Under the pieces are notes generated by a model. That model saw only the letters and a program-made list of their open reading frames with translations. It did no database searches and was not told the DNA's origin. Positions 1 through 10,225 of a DNA stretch of 64,000 nt are shown here, one piece after another. Position numbers and translations under genes: made by a program. Numbering within the stretch: position 1 is the first letter of the stretch; each line of letters opens with the position of its first letter. The stretch is from Nicotiana tabacum (lineage: Eukaryota > Streptophyta > Magnoliopsida > Solanales > Solanaceae): the NCBI RefSeq assembly GCF_000715075.1, contig NC_134101.1:141205400-141269399 (forward strand), given 5' to 3'.

Positions 1-1232
1 ATTATCAAATCACTCAGTCTCTAATTCATATTTAGTTTATCTTGTTCATCAGCCCATACTGATTTCTATTATTTCTAGGGTCTAAATTTTCCTTCTGGTA
101 ATCACGTTAGAGTCACGAACCTATTTCTCGAAATGAGGATATGACTTTATGGACTATACTCTCTTATCGCCTCAAGGCCTGTCACCTCTCGTATTTTCCT
201 TCACTTGACTATAGACTCTGTAATACTGTCATATCTTACTCATAATGCTTCATTAACTCTCTACTTATTTGCCACTAACATCTATGTCTATCACTTTATT
301 CTGAAAACTCGAAAAAGATATTCTTTGACTATTAGCTCCCCTTGCTCCATCCATTGGCTGTTCGAATTTCCTAACATTCTCTCTTTACTAGGGACGAGAG
401 CTATACAAAGATAAATATTTATCCCTTATAGGATTCCATTTCCCGTCTTCTAAAATTTTTCTGGACATTCTAGTATTCATATCTAAATGTACTATTCTAG
501 TGTGCACCGTCGGGGTGTATCACACGGAGAGCTATTTGCAATATCCTTCAAAAATGTCAATTAACACAAACAATCTATCCACCATCTTGGGTCACTCTAA
601 CCCCAGCCGGATCCTGATATCCATCCTTCTTTTATACTTCTTTTGTTAGCCCCCATAGGGAATAAGTGAGATGGGTGTGGCTAATTGTACATACCTCTAT
701 TATTGATGAAGGTAACTCAAAAGTCTTATATTCCTCCGCCTAAATTGTAAATACTTATAATCTTCATTAACTAGGCGCCTCGTGCCCTTCTTCATCTTGC
801 TTCTTTTACTTGTTGAAATTGTACCTTCTGATTCTCTTATTACTTTTCACCATATGGGTGGATAGATATTCTTGCCTTAAGGCTCCTTACCAAGAAGCTT
901 ACATGTATTAGTACACACATGATTTGCTGAAGACCTTACATCTACTAATCATAAGCATGATGCAAAATCGCGTTCCTCTGACTCAACTCTTACATAGCCA
1001 CATTCAATCCCTTACCAACCGCCTTTCTAGATGTAGGCATTGTCGTATTATAAATAAGATAGAGTTTAGGAAATTGAGTTCTTATAACTGAGCTCTACCA
1101 CATGATCTAGAGTAAGAAGAAAAAGTGATAGTCCTAAATGCCCTGTAGCCTCCTACTTATAAGTGTGGTGTAAGACACATCCATAAACAAGACTCTACTA
1201 GACACGACTTATAGCCTCCCTCGGACAGAACT
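1..1232 (-). other. Leader/interior of a minus-strand chromovirus-like element
   Basis: This stretch lies just 3' (in the minus-strand sense) of the primer binding site at 1233-1244, so it should be the untranslated leader and possibly the start of gag. The part next to the primer site resembles the leader of the chromovirus at 18993 onward, including a shared GACTCTACTA-type block near 1190-1200. I could not recognise any gag motif; the few short open frames are AT-rich and look like chance. It may be a decayed or gag-less (non-autonomous) copy. The element runs off the left edge. Confidence 0.5.
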
Positions 1233-1244
1233 GCTCTAATACCA
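1233..1244 (-). other. Primer binding site, initiator Met tRNA type
   Basis: Read on the minus strand this is TGGTATTAGAGC, one base away from the standard plant gypsy site TGGTATCAGAGC seen twice elsewhere in the window (18981, 40012). It sits four bases after the LTR end TGACA. It fixes the orientation: the 5' LTR is at higher coordinates and the interior runs left out of the window. Confidence 0.8.
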
Positions 1245-1248
1245 AGTT

Positions 1249-2599
1249 TGTCATGCCCCAAACTTGGAGAGGCGTGGCTGGCACCCGGTGCCATACTCGG
1301 CCCGAGCGTACCACTCTGTAACTATGAACTCTAGAGGGGTAACCCTCAACTTAGGCCAATGAGGCCATATTCTGAATCGTCTGAAAATAATGCCTCTCTC
1401 GTCTATGGGGAAAACATACCCAAAAGCTGATATATATAACTATGCAGGCCGACGAAGCCGCCATGAACATCTACTGATATACAAAATATATAGGACTCGT
1501 CTACAAGCCTTTGGAGATAACTAAACTGTATCATGGTCGGGACAGGGCCTCGACCTACCCATCAAACATGTATATATAAAATAGACTCCAAGGTATAGAC
1601 CTAGTAACTCTAAGGAAGTGGAGCTTACCAACCAAGCTGATATTTGACTCTGTCTACTGGGAAGGTCTATCCAGCTGTCTATCAGGACCTGCAGGCATGA
1701 AATACAGCATCCCCAACAAAAGGGACGTCAGTACAAAATAATGTACTGAGTATGTAAGACAACAAAATAATTGAAAGCTGAAACTGAACTGATAATATAA
1801 TAACTGAAAGTAACTATGAGTCAAAGATAATCTAAAGATATGCTTACATACTGATACTGACTCAACTCTCTCAATATGGTAAGTAAAATAGTTGTCTGGC
1901 CTTATAAGGCTCGGTATGTGTAGCTACTCTGACATAGTAGGCTCGCTCATAGGCGCCTCGGCCATACTAGGCTCTATATCTCGACCAACTGGGCTCGCTC
2001 ATAGGCGCTCGGCCATAGTAGGATCGACATATAACTTAACATCTGATTAGAGGTTGCCCAATAGGGGCCTGCCCATCGATTATAGCTCGATGGTAATGAA
2101 AATACTTTTAATACTGTATATATATAAACTCTCCCGCTCTCTTTTCTGGAAGAAGACAATACTCAATTGAATATAAAGTCCCGATAAGGGAAAATACTGT
2201 AACTTATGAGACTAGAACAATGTATATAGATTCGGGAGTTTGAACTTCTCTTTATGCCTCGTTATCAAACACATGTAGTTACGAGATCATGCCAAAATGA
2301 AGGAAGGGCTTAGCCTTAACATACCTGCACTGGTTCTCTTGACAATCCTTCTAACACACGACAATTGTGACAAAACATGTGATGGCAAGACCGGAGTAGG
2401 AAAAAATCCGTATGATATTCTTGTGAAAGATTGCACCGTACTCCCTTAAAATTGCAAAATCTCACGTTGTTAAGACACAATCTCGTATGAATTGTTGAAG
2501 TAACTCACGTTACTATCACATAAATTCTTATATGAACTTGCTGAAGCCTCCTTCATTACCTTGTAGAGATACAAAGTGAGTTTAGAGAGGTTTTAAGCC
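1249..2599 (-). mobile_element. 5' LTR (partial) of a minus-strand gypsy element
   Basis: The right-hand (3') end of the LTR is TGTCATGCCCC on the plus strand at 1249, immediately outside the primer site. The body matches the LTR at 61545-63850: for example the GGCTCGCTCATAGGCGC repeats near 1940-2020 and the block around 2040-2140 recur at 62260-62460. The outer (U3) end is missing. At about 2600 the sequence switches abruptly to the truncated LTR of Tat1. Two copies of a roughly 60-bp motif (1935 and 1990) form a short internal repeat. Confidence 0.7.
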
Positions 2600-3131
2600 T
2601 TTAATTTGGGTTGGGGTCTGGTGTAATTTAGGCTAGATTATAAAGCCAAATCTGGTTATAAGTTAAATAGCCCCTTTTTTCCCATTTAGTTTATAAAAAT
2701 AGTAAATGAATTTCTGAAAACAAATTGAAAGTGCTAAAATGGTTTATAATATAAATTAACAAGTTAAAAATATAAGACCCTATTTTATAAACACGAGACG
2801 AATTTAAACCTAAAAATGACTAATATTGCAATTATGCAATTTTATCCTTAAAATACCAAATAAATTTGTAAAAAAAATATATATATATAAAACATATCTT
2901 AGCCATATTTCAGTGTAAACGTGAGACTCCAATAAATGAATTACCAAAATGATAATTTTGGGGATAATTATTGGGTTTTTTTTGATAAAATAGGGCAATA
3001 AATTGATTTAGAAATCCCGTAAAAATTAGGGAAAAACAATTGGATCTTGGGACATACCTATATATGCATATACATTCTATTTTGAAAGGTATTTTGTACA
3101 TAAAAATACAGGAAAAAATTGGGTATCAACA
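2600..3131 (-). mobile_element. 3' LTR of Tat1, truncated to 532 bp
   Basis: This closely matches 15149-15674, the first part of the Tat1 5' LTR, and both copies end (plus strand) in GGGTATCAACA. Only the U3 beginning survives; about 4.2 kb is missing. The break at 2600 coincides with the break in the neighbouring LTR at 1249-2599, so one deletion probably removed both missing parts. Confidence 0.85.
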
Positions 3132-3151
3132 ACTGCCCTTCTTTACCCGGG
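3132..3151 (-). other. Polypurine tract of Tat1
   Basis: Adjacent to the 3' LTR; on the minus (sense) strand it is a purine-rich run ending in GAAGGGCAGT just before the LTR start TGTTGATACCC. This is the expected plus-strand priming site. Related PPT-like blocks recur at 5107-5118 and in Tat2 at 23379 and about 26622. Confidence 0.7.
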
Positions 3152-3240
3152 AAGGATGAAAGAGTTATCAGGTAAAGATATGATGGCCAATTTTGACTAA
3201 ACAAAATGTTTTGAAGATGTTTGGCTGTGCCCTGGCTTCT

Positions 3241-3292
3241 GAGTTGCCTACATATCCCTGGTCTTAAAGGAATCAGGCCATATGTAGTTCAG
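3241..3292 (-). other. TACGTAGG-type module, copy 1 (Tat1)
   Basis: On the plus strand this reads GTTGCCTACATATCC, then a spacer, then AGGAATCAGGCC and TGTAGTTCAGG. Five related copies occur at 5168, 23511, 26691, 30340 and 31519, always in the same orientation relative to the element. Here it lies about 90 bp inside the polypurine tract. The function is unknown. Confidence 0.7.
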
Positions 3293-3539
3293 GATCCGTT
3301 GGCGGAGTATGCCGCTGTAGATCTTTCAAGAACGGACGCAATATTCGGGTTGGGCTGAACGGTTAAGGTCTAATAGGGTTGCCAGAACTGGAGCGGGATC
3401 GCTCCTGCCGAGATGGCCGTTGCTCGCCGGTTTACCTGCAAATGAGCAATACAAGCATATATTGTGCAGAAATTTAAACATGATGCAAGTTCCCGTTGGA
3501 CCATGAATGTTGTCTTTGGACGGTTAGGATGACGTCCTC

Positions 3540-4080
3540 AGACCATGACGTCCTGGGCCGTGAAGCGTATGATAAAGGATTCGCAGGCCATGAAATAATG
3601 CTCTCGGGCTATGATAATGATGTCTCCGAACTATGATGCCTTTGAATAATGATATTTAAAAGATTAAAGGAGTCCTCAGGCCATGACATGGTGTTCTCGG
3701 GCTATGAAAATGGTGCCTCCGAACAATGACGCCTTTAGACAATTTAGCGATCTTTCAGCCCATGAAATGCAGTGTTTGGAGATCTTTCAGCCTATGCAAT
3801 GTAGTAGTTGGCTATCTTTAAGCCATGCAATGCAGTAGGTGGCGATCTTTCAGCAATGCGAATATAGATGAAGTGGTGATCCTTTAGCAATGCAAATGCA
3901 GTAAATGGCGATCTTTCAGCCGTGCAATGTAGTAGGTGGCGATCTTTCAGCCATGCAATGTAGTAGGTGGAGATCTTTCAACCCTACGAATGTAGATGAA
4001 GTGGCGATCTTTCAGCCATGCAAATGCAGTAAGTGGCGATCTTTCAGCCATGCAGATGTAAAGGTGTCGATCTTTTAGCC
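3540..4080 (-). repeat. Tandem array of about 30-bp units in the Tat1 3' region
   Basis: From about 3745 the unit GGCGATCTTTCAGCCATGCA recurs roughly every 30 bp, about ten times; 3540-3745 holds more degenerate related units. Many units carry the dyad TGGC-nine bases-GCCA, so each could form a small stem-loop. The array lies between the pol stop and the 3' LTR, the known hypervariable zone of Tat/Ogre elements. Confidence 0.8.
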
Positions 4081-4640
4081 ATGCAGGCGGAGGTAGAGCT
4101 TAACCTCGGAAGGTAGAATGGTAGCCTTATGAAACGCAAGAATGCAGATGGAGGTAGAGCTTAACCTCGAAAGGCAGAATGGTAGCCTTATACAATGCAG
4201 GAAATGCAGATGGAGACAGTGCTTAGTCTCAGAAGGCAGAATGGTAGTCTTATGCAATGCAGGAAATGCAGATGGAGACAGTGCTTAGTCTCGAGAGGCA
4301 GAATGGTAGCCTTATGCAATGCAAGAAATGCAGATGGAGACAGGGCTTAGTCTCGGAAGGCAGAATGGTAGCCTTATGCAATGGAAGAATGCAGATGGAT
4401 GTAGAGCTTAACCTCGAAAGGCATAATGGTAGCCTTATGCCATGTAGGAAATGCAGATGGAGACAGTGCTTAGTCTCGGAAGGCAGAATGGTAGCCTTAT
4501 GCAACGCAGGAAATGCAGATGGAGACAGTGCTTGGTTTTGGATGGCAGAATGGTAGCCTTATGAAATGCAAGAATGCAGATAGAGGTAGAGCTTAACCTC
4601 GGAAGGCTGAATAGTAGCCTTATGCAAGAAATGAAAGACA
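4081..4640 (-). repeat. Tandem array of nine 61-bp units with paired stem-loops (Tat1)
   Basis: Nine units of about 61 bp. Each contains the stem GAGAC or GAGGT, an 8-base loop (AGTGCTTA or AGAGCTTA) and the matching arm GTCTC or ACCTC, followed by AAGGC-nine bases-GCCTT. Arms at 4090, 4151 and 4583 are GAGGT/ACCTC; those at 4213, 4275, 4337 and 4460 are GAGAC/GTCTC, so two base pairs change together. The copy at 4398 is mixed and the one at 4522 is degraded. Short open frames across the array on both strands are by-products of the repetition. Confidence 0.9.
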
Positions 4641-5167
4641 TAGAGTTTTCTTAGCTGATAGCTGATTATGATATTGTGGCTGCTGGGGACATTGTGCCTA
4701 CTGGGACACTGTTGTGTGCGGATAGCAACTACATCCAAAGAAAAATCATGAGTTTTGTAGGGGGGGGGGAGGTTAGTTCGTATCCCTGCTGGCTCTGCTT
4801 GACCCGCTTGACTTTGATCTGGTGAGACTGTATGTATCATTGGGGTAGCATTTCTAAACAAGGTAACTTCAGTAATAAACTTGCATGATTTTGTAAAAAT
4901 ACGATATAAGTATATGATTAAGAAATAGCTTTTAGATGAATCGACAACTGTGACGTGGTTCAGGACATTGCAACCTCTCTTGCTACGGAATTTTGAGAGT
5001 CCTCCTCAAAATTCTGTCCCAGTTTAATGGGTTGATGTTTCTGACTGTTGTTTGCGATGATTGGCTGAAATCAACTTCGGAATTTTGAGGGTCCTCCTTA
5101 AAATTTTGCCCCAGTTTCCAATAGGGGGAAAAATGGTAATTTTATTGAATTGTGACTGAACCCATAG
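4641..5167 (-). other. Tat1 3' untranslated region with duplicated strong hairpins
   Basis: No coding signal. At 4988-5014 the arms GAATTTTGAG and CTCAAAATTC form a perfect 10-bp stem with a 7-base loop. At 5081-5105 a related stem has nine normal pairs and one G-T pair. Each is followed on the plus strand by a CCCAGTTT block (5018 and 5110), which reads AAACTGGG in the sense direction. A run of nine or ten G occurs near 4761. Confidence 0.65.
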
Positions 5168-5216
5168 GGCTGCCTACGTATCCCCTTTTAAATAGGAATC
5201 AAGTCAGGCGTAGTTC
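5168..5216 (-). other. TACGTAGG-type module, copy 2 (Tat1)
   Basis: The plus strand has GGCTGCCTACGTATCCC, then AGGAATCAAG and GCGTAGTTC. In the sense direction it begins about 30 bases after the pol stop codon (5246-5248) and is followed by the PPT-like CCCAGTTT block, the same order as at the true polypurine tract. Confidence 0.7.
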
Positions 5217-5245
5217 AAATTACATCGTATAGGAAGGCGTAAAGA

Positions 5246-6600
5246 TTACACATAGTAATGCTTGACTACATCTGAATTAATTGGCTTTGTCCAGATTTCT
5301 CCGTCCATTTCTGCAAGTATGAGGGCTCCTCCTATCAGAACCCGGTGAACCATGTACGGACCTAGTTGGGAGAGAACTTCCCTTTGGACATCCTGTTTTG
5401 ATAAAGTTGACCATGGCAAACTGTGTTCATCCTCTTTCCGTATATGAGGGCTAACTGCTCATATCGACTTTTTACCCATTCTGCATCGTTGAGCTCTACT
5501 TCCTATATGATCCTCAAGGAAGAGATTTCTACTTCAACGGGAATGACCGCTTTTATGCCATATACCAGCATGTAGGGGGTTGCCCCTGTTGATATGCGGA
5601 CTGTGGTGCGGTACCCTAGTAAAGCAAATGATAGCTTCTCATGCACTGCTTATGCTTCTCTATCATCTTCCTTAGTATCTTCTTGATATTCTTATTAGCG
5701 GCTTCTACGGCTCCATTCATCTGAGGCTTGTAGGCTGTAGAATTCTTGTGTTTGATCTTAAAGGTTTCACACATAGCTTTCATCAAGTCACTATTGAGAT
5801 TGGAGCCATTATTAGTGATGATTGACTCTGGAACCCCGAATCGGCAAACAATGCGGTCATGGACAAAGTCTGCCACGACCTTCTTGGTCATTGCTCTGTA
5901 AGATGCTGCTTCGACCCATTTGGTGAAATAGTCGATTGCTACTAGCATGAATCTGTGCCCATTGGATGCAGCAGGTAAGATTGGTCCAATAACGTCCATT
6001 CCCTAGGAGGAAAATGACCATGGTGAGCTTGTTGCAGTAAGCTCATTTGGGGGCACCTTGATCATGTCTACATGTATCTGGCAACGGTGGCATTTTTGGG
6101 CAGACTGGATGCAGTCCGTTTCCATAGTCATCCAAAAGTAACCAGCCCGGAGTATCTTCTTGGCTAAGACAAAACCATTCGTATATGGACCGCATGTCCC
6201 AGCATGGATTTCTTATAGCAGTTTAGATGCTTTTTTCGTGTCGACACACCTTAGTAATCCCAAATCAGGAGTCCTCCTATACAGGATACCTCCGTTGTGA
6301 AAGAAATTGTTGGACAACCTCCGAAGTATGCGTTTCTGAGTAGGTTTTGCAAGTTCTGGGTATTCTCCTTTCGTCAAATATTCCTTGATATCATGAAACC
6401 AAGGCTTTCCATCTGCTTCTTCCTCAACATGAGCACAATAAGCTGGCTGATCTTGGATCTTTACAGAAATGGGATAGATAAAGTTCTTGTCTGGGTGTTG
6501 TATCATGGATGATAGGGTAGCAAGTGCATCGGCGAATTCATTCTGGACTTTGGGGACGTGCTGGGATTCTGTCTTTGTGAACCTCTTTCTCAATTTCTGT
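5246..6600 (-). pseudogene. Integrase region of Tat1 pol (decayed)
   Basis: Integrase joins the element's cDNA to host DNA in the nucleus. In sense order I see the RNase H-integrase linker (6593-6213), a zinc-binding CHRC pair near 6080-6090, the catalytic core (open frame 5999-5616) beginning MDVIGP, and the C-terminal domain ending HYYV with a stop at 5246-5248. The core has the first Asp (MDVIG) and the Glu region NGAVEAANK. The second catalytic Asp is replaced by Asn: the expected TDNG is TNNG (codon 5811-5813). A frameshift after about 5616 separates core and C-terminus, and a stop lies just before MDVIG near 6002. It cannot be functional as it stands. Confidence 0.85.
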
Positions 6601-6650
6601 ATATGATGCAGATAAAGGAGTATTTTGGAGTTCTTGGTCGCCCATTCTTC

Positions 6651-6971
6651 TCAGACCTGGTGTATAAGCAAGTCTAAATCCCCAATTACTGGCAATTGTT
6701 GAATGTTCATGTCAATGGCCATCTTAAGCCCTAAGATACAGGCTTCGTATTCGGCCATGTTGTTGGTGCAAGGAAGCCTGAGTTTGGCAGACACCAGATA
6801 ATGCTTACCGGTTTTTGATACTAGGATTGCTCCTATGCCGACTCCTTTAAAATTTGCTGCTCCATCGAAAAACATTCGCCAACCGTCATAGGATTCTGCA
6901 ATATCTTCTGCTATGAATGATACCTCTTCGTTAGGAAAGTACATTTTTAGGGGTTCATACTCTCCGTCCAT
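6651..6971 (-). pseudogene. Archaeal-type RNase H domain of Tat1 pol
   Basis: A 106-residue open frame carrying the extra RNase H typical of the Tat/Ogre lineage. The three acidic positions are visible: Asp in FFDGAAN, Glu in NMAEYEA and Asp in the VIGDLDLL segment, where most relatives have GDSDLL. It would degrade RNA in RNA-DNA hybrids during reverse transcription, supplementing the domain at 7000-7565. It lies between the first RNase H and the integrase, as usual for this lineage. It is split from its neighbours by a stop near 6650 and by missing starts, so it survives only as part of a broken polyprotein. Confidence 0.85.
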
Positions 6972-6999
6972 GGGATTTTCAGCAAGGTGATCTGCTAGT

Positions 7000-7600
7000 G
7001 CCTGTCCTTTGATCGCTTTCTGAGTTACATAGACAATGTCAAATTCACTAAATAGGATTTTTCACTTGGCTAGCTTTCCAGTGGGCATGGGCTTCTGGAA
7101 AATATACTTCAAAGGATCCATCCTTGATATGAGATATGTAGTATAGGCACAGAAGTAATGCCTCAACTTCTGAGCTACCCAAGTCAGAGCGTAGCAAGTG
7201 CCTTCTAATAGAGAATACCGGGCCTCGTACGGGGTGAACTTCTTGCTAAGGTAATAGATGGCCTACTCCTTCCTTCCCGTCTCATCATGTTGCCCTAGGA
7301 CGCAACTGAAAGCTCCGTCCAGTACCGCAAGGTAGAGTAATAGAGGTCTACCTGGCTCGGGCGAGACCAGAACTGGTGGTGTTGATAGATAGGCCTTGAT
7401 TCTGTCAAAGGCCTTTTGGCAGTCATCAGTCCATTTGGTAGCGACGTCCTTCTTCAACATCTTGAAGATTGGCTCACAGATGACAGTAGATTGTGCTATG
7501 AACCGGCTGATGTAGTTGAGTCTCCCCAAGAAACTCATTACGTCCTTGTTCTTTGGCGGTGACAATTCTTAAATAGCTTTGACTTTTGATGGATCCAATT
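7000..7600 (-). pseudogene. RT connection and first RNase H domain of Tat1 pol
   Basis: The open frame 7565-7263 contains the MSFLGRLNYISRF and TKWTDDCQKAFDRIK segments of the gypsy RT thumb/connection, followed by LLLYLAVLDGAFSCVLGQ of the ancestral RNase H. Translation in the same sense continues to about 7000 through a tryptophan-to-stop change near 7063. Together with the domain at 6651-6971 it gives the dual RNase H layout of the Tat/Ogre lineage. Confidence 0.8.
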
Positions 7601-7607
7601 CTATTTC

Positions 7608-8960
7608 TCAGCAACTCACAATAAACCCAAGTAGTTTTCTGGCAGGAACCCCAAATGCACACTTTGCAGAATTCAGTTTTAGGTTGTACCTTCGCAGCTT
7701 GTTGAAGAACTTCCTCAAATCTTCCATGTGATTAGTGGCTTTTTTGGACTTGATGATAACATCGTCTACATATACTTCGATCTCTTTGTGTATCATATCG
7801 TGGAAAATGGTGGTCATGGCCCTCATGTAGGTAGCCCCAGCATTCTTTAATCTGAACGATATCATCTTGTAACAGTACATCCCCCACGGCGTAATGAAAG
7901 CCGTTTTCTTAGCATCTTCTTCATCTATCCAGATCTGAATCTGATGATACCCCGCAAAACAATCTACAAATGACTGCAACTCATGGTTGGCACAATTGTC
8001 GATCAGGATGTGTATGTTTGGCAAGGGGAAGTCGTCTTTCGGACTGGCCCAGTTGAGATCCCGGTAGTCGATACAGACTCTGACCTTCCCGTCCTTCTTT
8101 GGTACTGGAACAATGTTAGCTAACCATGTTAGGTATTCTACTATCTTGAGAACCTTGGCTTTGACTTGCTTAGCGACTTTCTCCTTGATTTTCAGACTCA
8201 TGTCAGGCTTAAACATTCTGAGCTTTTGCTTTACCGGCGGCCATGCTGGATTGGTTGGCCGTTTGTGAGCCACAATGGATGTACTCAGACCAGTTATGTC
8301 ATCATATGACCAGGCGAATATGTCCTCATATTCCCTTAGAAATTCTGTGTACTCTTCCCTTTCTGATGGCGACAAATGAATGCTAATTCGTGTCTCTTTG
8401 ACATTTTCTACATCTCCCAGGTTAACAATCTTAGTCTCGTCTAGGTTGGACTTAGGCCTATTCTCGAAATCCTCGACTTCTTTAACAATCTCTTCTCGTA
8501 TATCATCTTCTTCTGAATCTATGTCCGTTTGTTGCATCGTCTCATTGCACATCACAATTATTGGTTCATCAAGATAAGTAATAGTAATACTATATGAGTA
8601 AAGTAATGAGAGAAATAATAATGAGTGTTGATTCATAAGAAAAGTCAAAATGTTTTGATAATTGCATAATTTTGAACATTGAAGATCTTATTGCGGGAAT
8701 TAAAAATGCGAGAAGAAAATCATTTAGTAAATAAAAATAATGCATGATGCTTGTTTTAGCCTTGCTATCCTGAGGCTCGTCGGACTTTGGTTGTCCTGAT
8801 AGTCCAGTTATTGAGGCGTGCCCCTCGGTTCACAGCCTGTATGGAAGGGCCTTCCACCCCCTGCTCCTCGAGAACAACACAACAGTCTATGTCATTGTCT
8901 TCTAAGAACAAGTTCTTTACCACTGCTAGTGCTTCCTCTACATTTGACCCATAAATAATA
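7608..8960 (-). pseudogene. Reverse transcriptase of Tat1 pol
   Basis: The longest open frame in the window (8648-7608, 346 residues). It holds the linker SIHLSPSEREEYTEFLREY, the RT fingers and palm with VRVCIDYRDLN, FAGYHQI, KKTAFITPWGMYCYKM and the catalytic YVDD (codons at 7761-7772), then LKLNSAKCAFGV. The catalytic Asp pair is intact. Upstream (8960-8650) another frame encodes the acidic linker containing EDNDIDCCVVLEEQG that precedes RT in this lineage. The frame is closed upstream by stops and downstream by a frameshift at about 7600. The protease, which should precede the linker, is not visible. Confidence 0.9.
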
Positions 8961-8969
8961 TCGGTCGGT

Positions 8970-9595
8970 TGGAAGGTCTACTCCAGATGTGGTATTGACT
9001 GCTCCAGTGGATAGTAAGGACCGCGCTATGGTGGTGACCAGTTGTTGAATTCTTCCCAGGTGTACTCATATCCCCACATAGATAGGAGTGTTATGGTGTC
9101 CTGGTGTGTGGAAATGGTCATTTGTGGAGTTCTGAGGTTCTGGGATGAGTAGTGGAGTGTTGCTTGGGGTATGACAGGTGTTACATTGGTTCTTTTGTGG
9201 AATAGTGTGACGGTGAGGAACGGGATGATTCTGTTGCTTTGGGATATTTTGAGGAGGTGTAGGGTTTTGAGTGTGGGGAAAGTTGATATCTGGGGTGCTG
9301 AGGGAAAATGACAGGCTTGCCAGATTCCGAACCTGATCGAGTTCTTCTTGGAATTCAACAACTTCTATTCTAGTTGTGACACATTCTCTTTAGGAACCTG
9401 AGTACCATGGCCATTAATGGCCTCTACCCGTTCAGTTGAATTCTCCTTTCTGACGTTGTTCAAATCTTCCATCTTGCCTTTGTTCTTGTTTGTGACAGGA
9501 CCTAGAGGAGGAGTGGGTGGAGGGACCCTGGATCTCGTTGAATAGGATGATGTTGCTAGAGTGTACGAACTAACCTTTAGGGAGGGGAATAATAA
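8970..9595 (-). pseudogene. Gag remnant of Tat1
   Basis: In sense order 9595-9400 encodes a Pro-rich then charged segment with KMEDLNNVRKEN; after a frameshift 9370-9030 encodes another Pro/His/Gln-rich segment containing PDINFPHTQNPTPPQ. These resemble N-terminal Gag of Tat-type elements in composition and position. The conserved Gag core, zinc knuckle and protease are missing: the sequence passes directly into the pre-RT linker near 8960, implying an internal deletion. The assignment rests on position and composition and is moderately sure. Confidence 0.55.
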
Positions 9596-9888
9596 AACAA
9601 AAGCAAAAATAAAAACAAAAGGTAATCAAGTTAGTGACTAGTATAAACGTATTGCGATATTTAAACACATAGTGCGGGAATGTAAATCGAGTCCTAATTT
9701 GGGGACCTCTTTGTGCCCGAGGTAGACCTAGCGACAAATTGACTTGGAGAACTTAGAATGCTAAATGCCTCATTTTATTGATAAAAACGGACAAATCCCA
9801 AATCGACACTAAATAAGCAAGAAATAAAAGTCACTAATGGCCATTGGTCTTATTACATTTTGTAAAGCAAAAAAGGAAAAACTCCTAT
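9596..9888. other. Non-coding spacer between upstream ORF and gag of Tat1
   Basis: An A-rich, low-complexity stretch (9590-9640 is nearly all A with scattered C and G in the plus sense). I see no coding or repeat signal. Confidence 0.5.
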
Positions 9889-10225
9889 CTACTTGGTCCT
9901 AGAAGGACCTTCCTCAGGTTGAATTCTCTCATTGATCAGATCCTCCAGTTCGCGTAGGTTTACTAGTAAACATGCCTTTGCCAGGTGTTCTCCTTCGTTT
10001 CCCTCAGCGTTCTGGTAGTCGGTGACTTTTTTCCTCGCTTTTCCTTTCAATTTCAGCAGACTGTATTCCAGATATTCCATATTTTTTCTAGCTTTGGCGG
10101 CCCTCTCTTTCCACTCATTGATTTGGTCATTTGATGGAGGACTCCTCTACCAGTCTAGCAAGAGTGAGGGTATGCTAACCATACCAAAGTTGGGGACCTC
10201 ATTCTTCATTTTCTGTAAAACAAAA
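9889..10225 (-). pseudogene. Coiled-coil ORF upstream of Tat1 gag
   Basis: In sense order the frame runs from about 10220 through an in-frame stop near 10149 to a stop at 9889. It includes INEWKERAAKARKNMEYLEY and RELEDLINERIQPEEG. The product is rich in Lys, Glu and Leu with a heptad-like pattern, so a coiled coil is likely. Tat/Ogre elements often carry an extra ORF of unknown role between the primer site and gag, and this one fits that position. I do not recognise a catalytic domain. The stop after LLLDW (a tryptophan or arginine codon change) breaks the ORF. Confidence 0.55.

Noticed and set aside
4075..4861. Several Cys/His/Leu-rich open frames on both strands, suggestive of zinc-finger or secreted peptides
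   Set aside because: The composition is an artefact of the 61-bp tandem repeat; the frames shift between units.
5246..8960. Endogenous pararetrovirus pol
   Set aside because: Integrase, a second RNase H, LTRs and a tRNA-Arg-type primer site are present, and no movement or coat protein motif is seen, so this is a Tat/Ogre retrotransposon.
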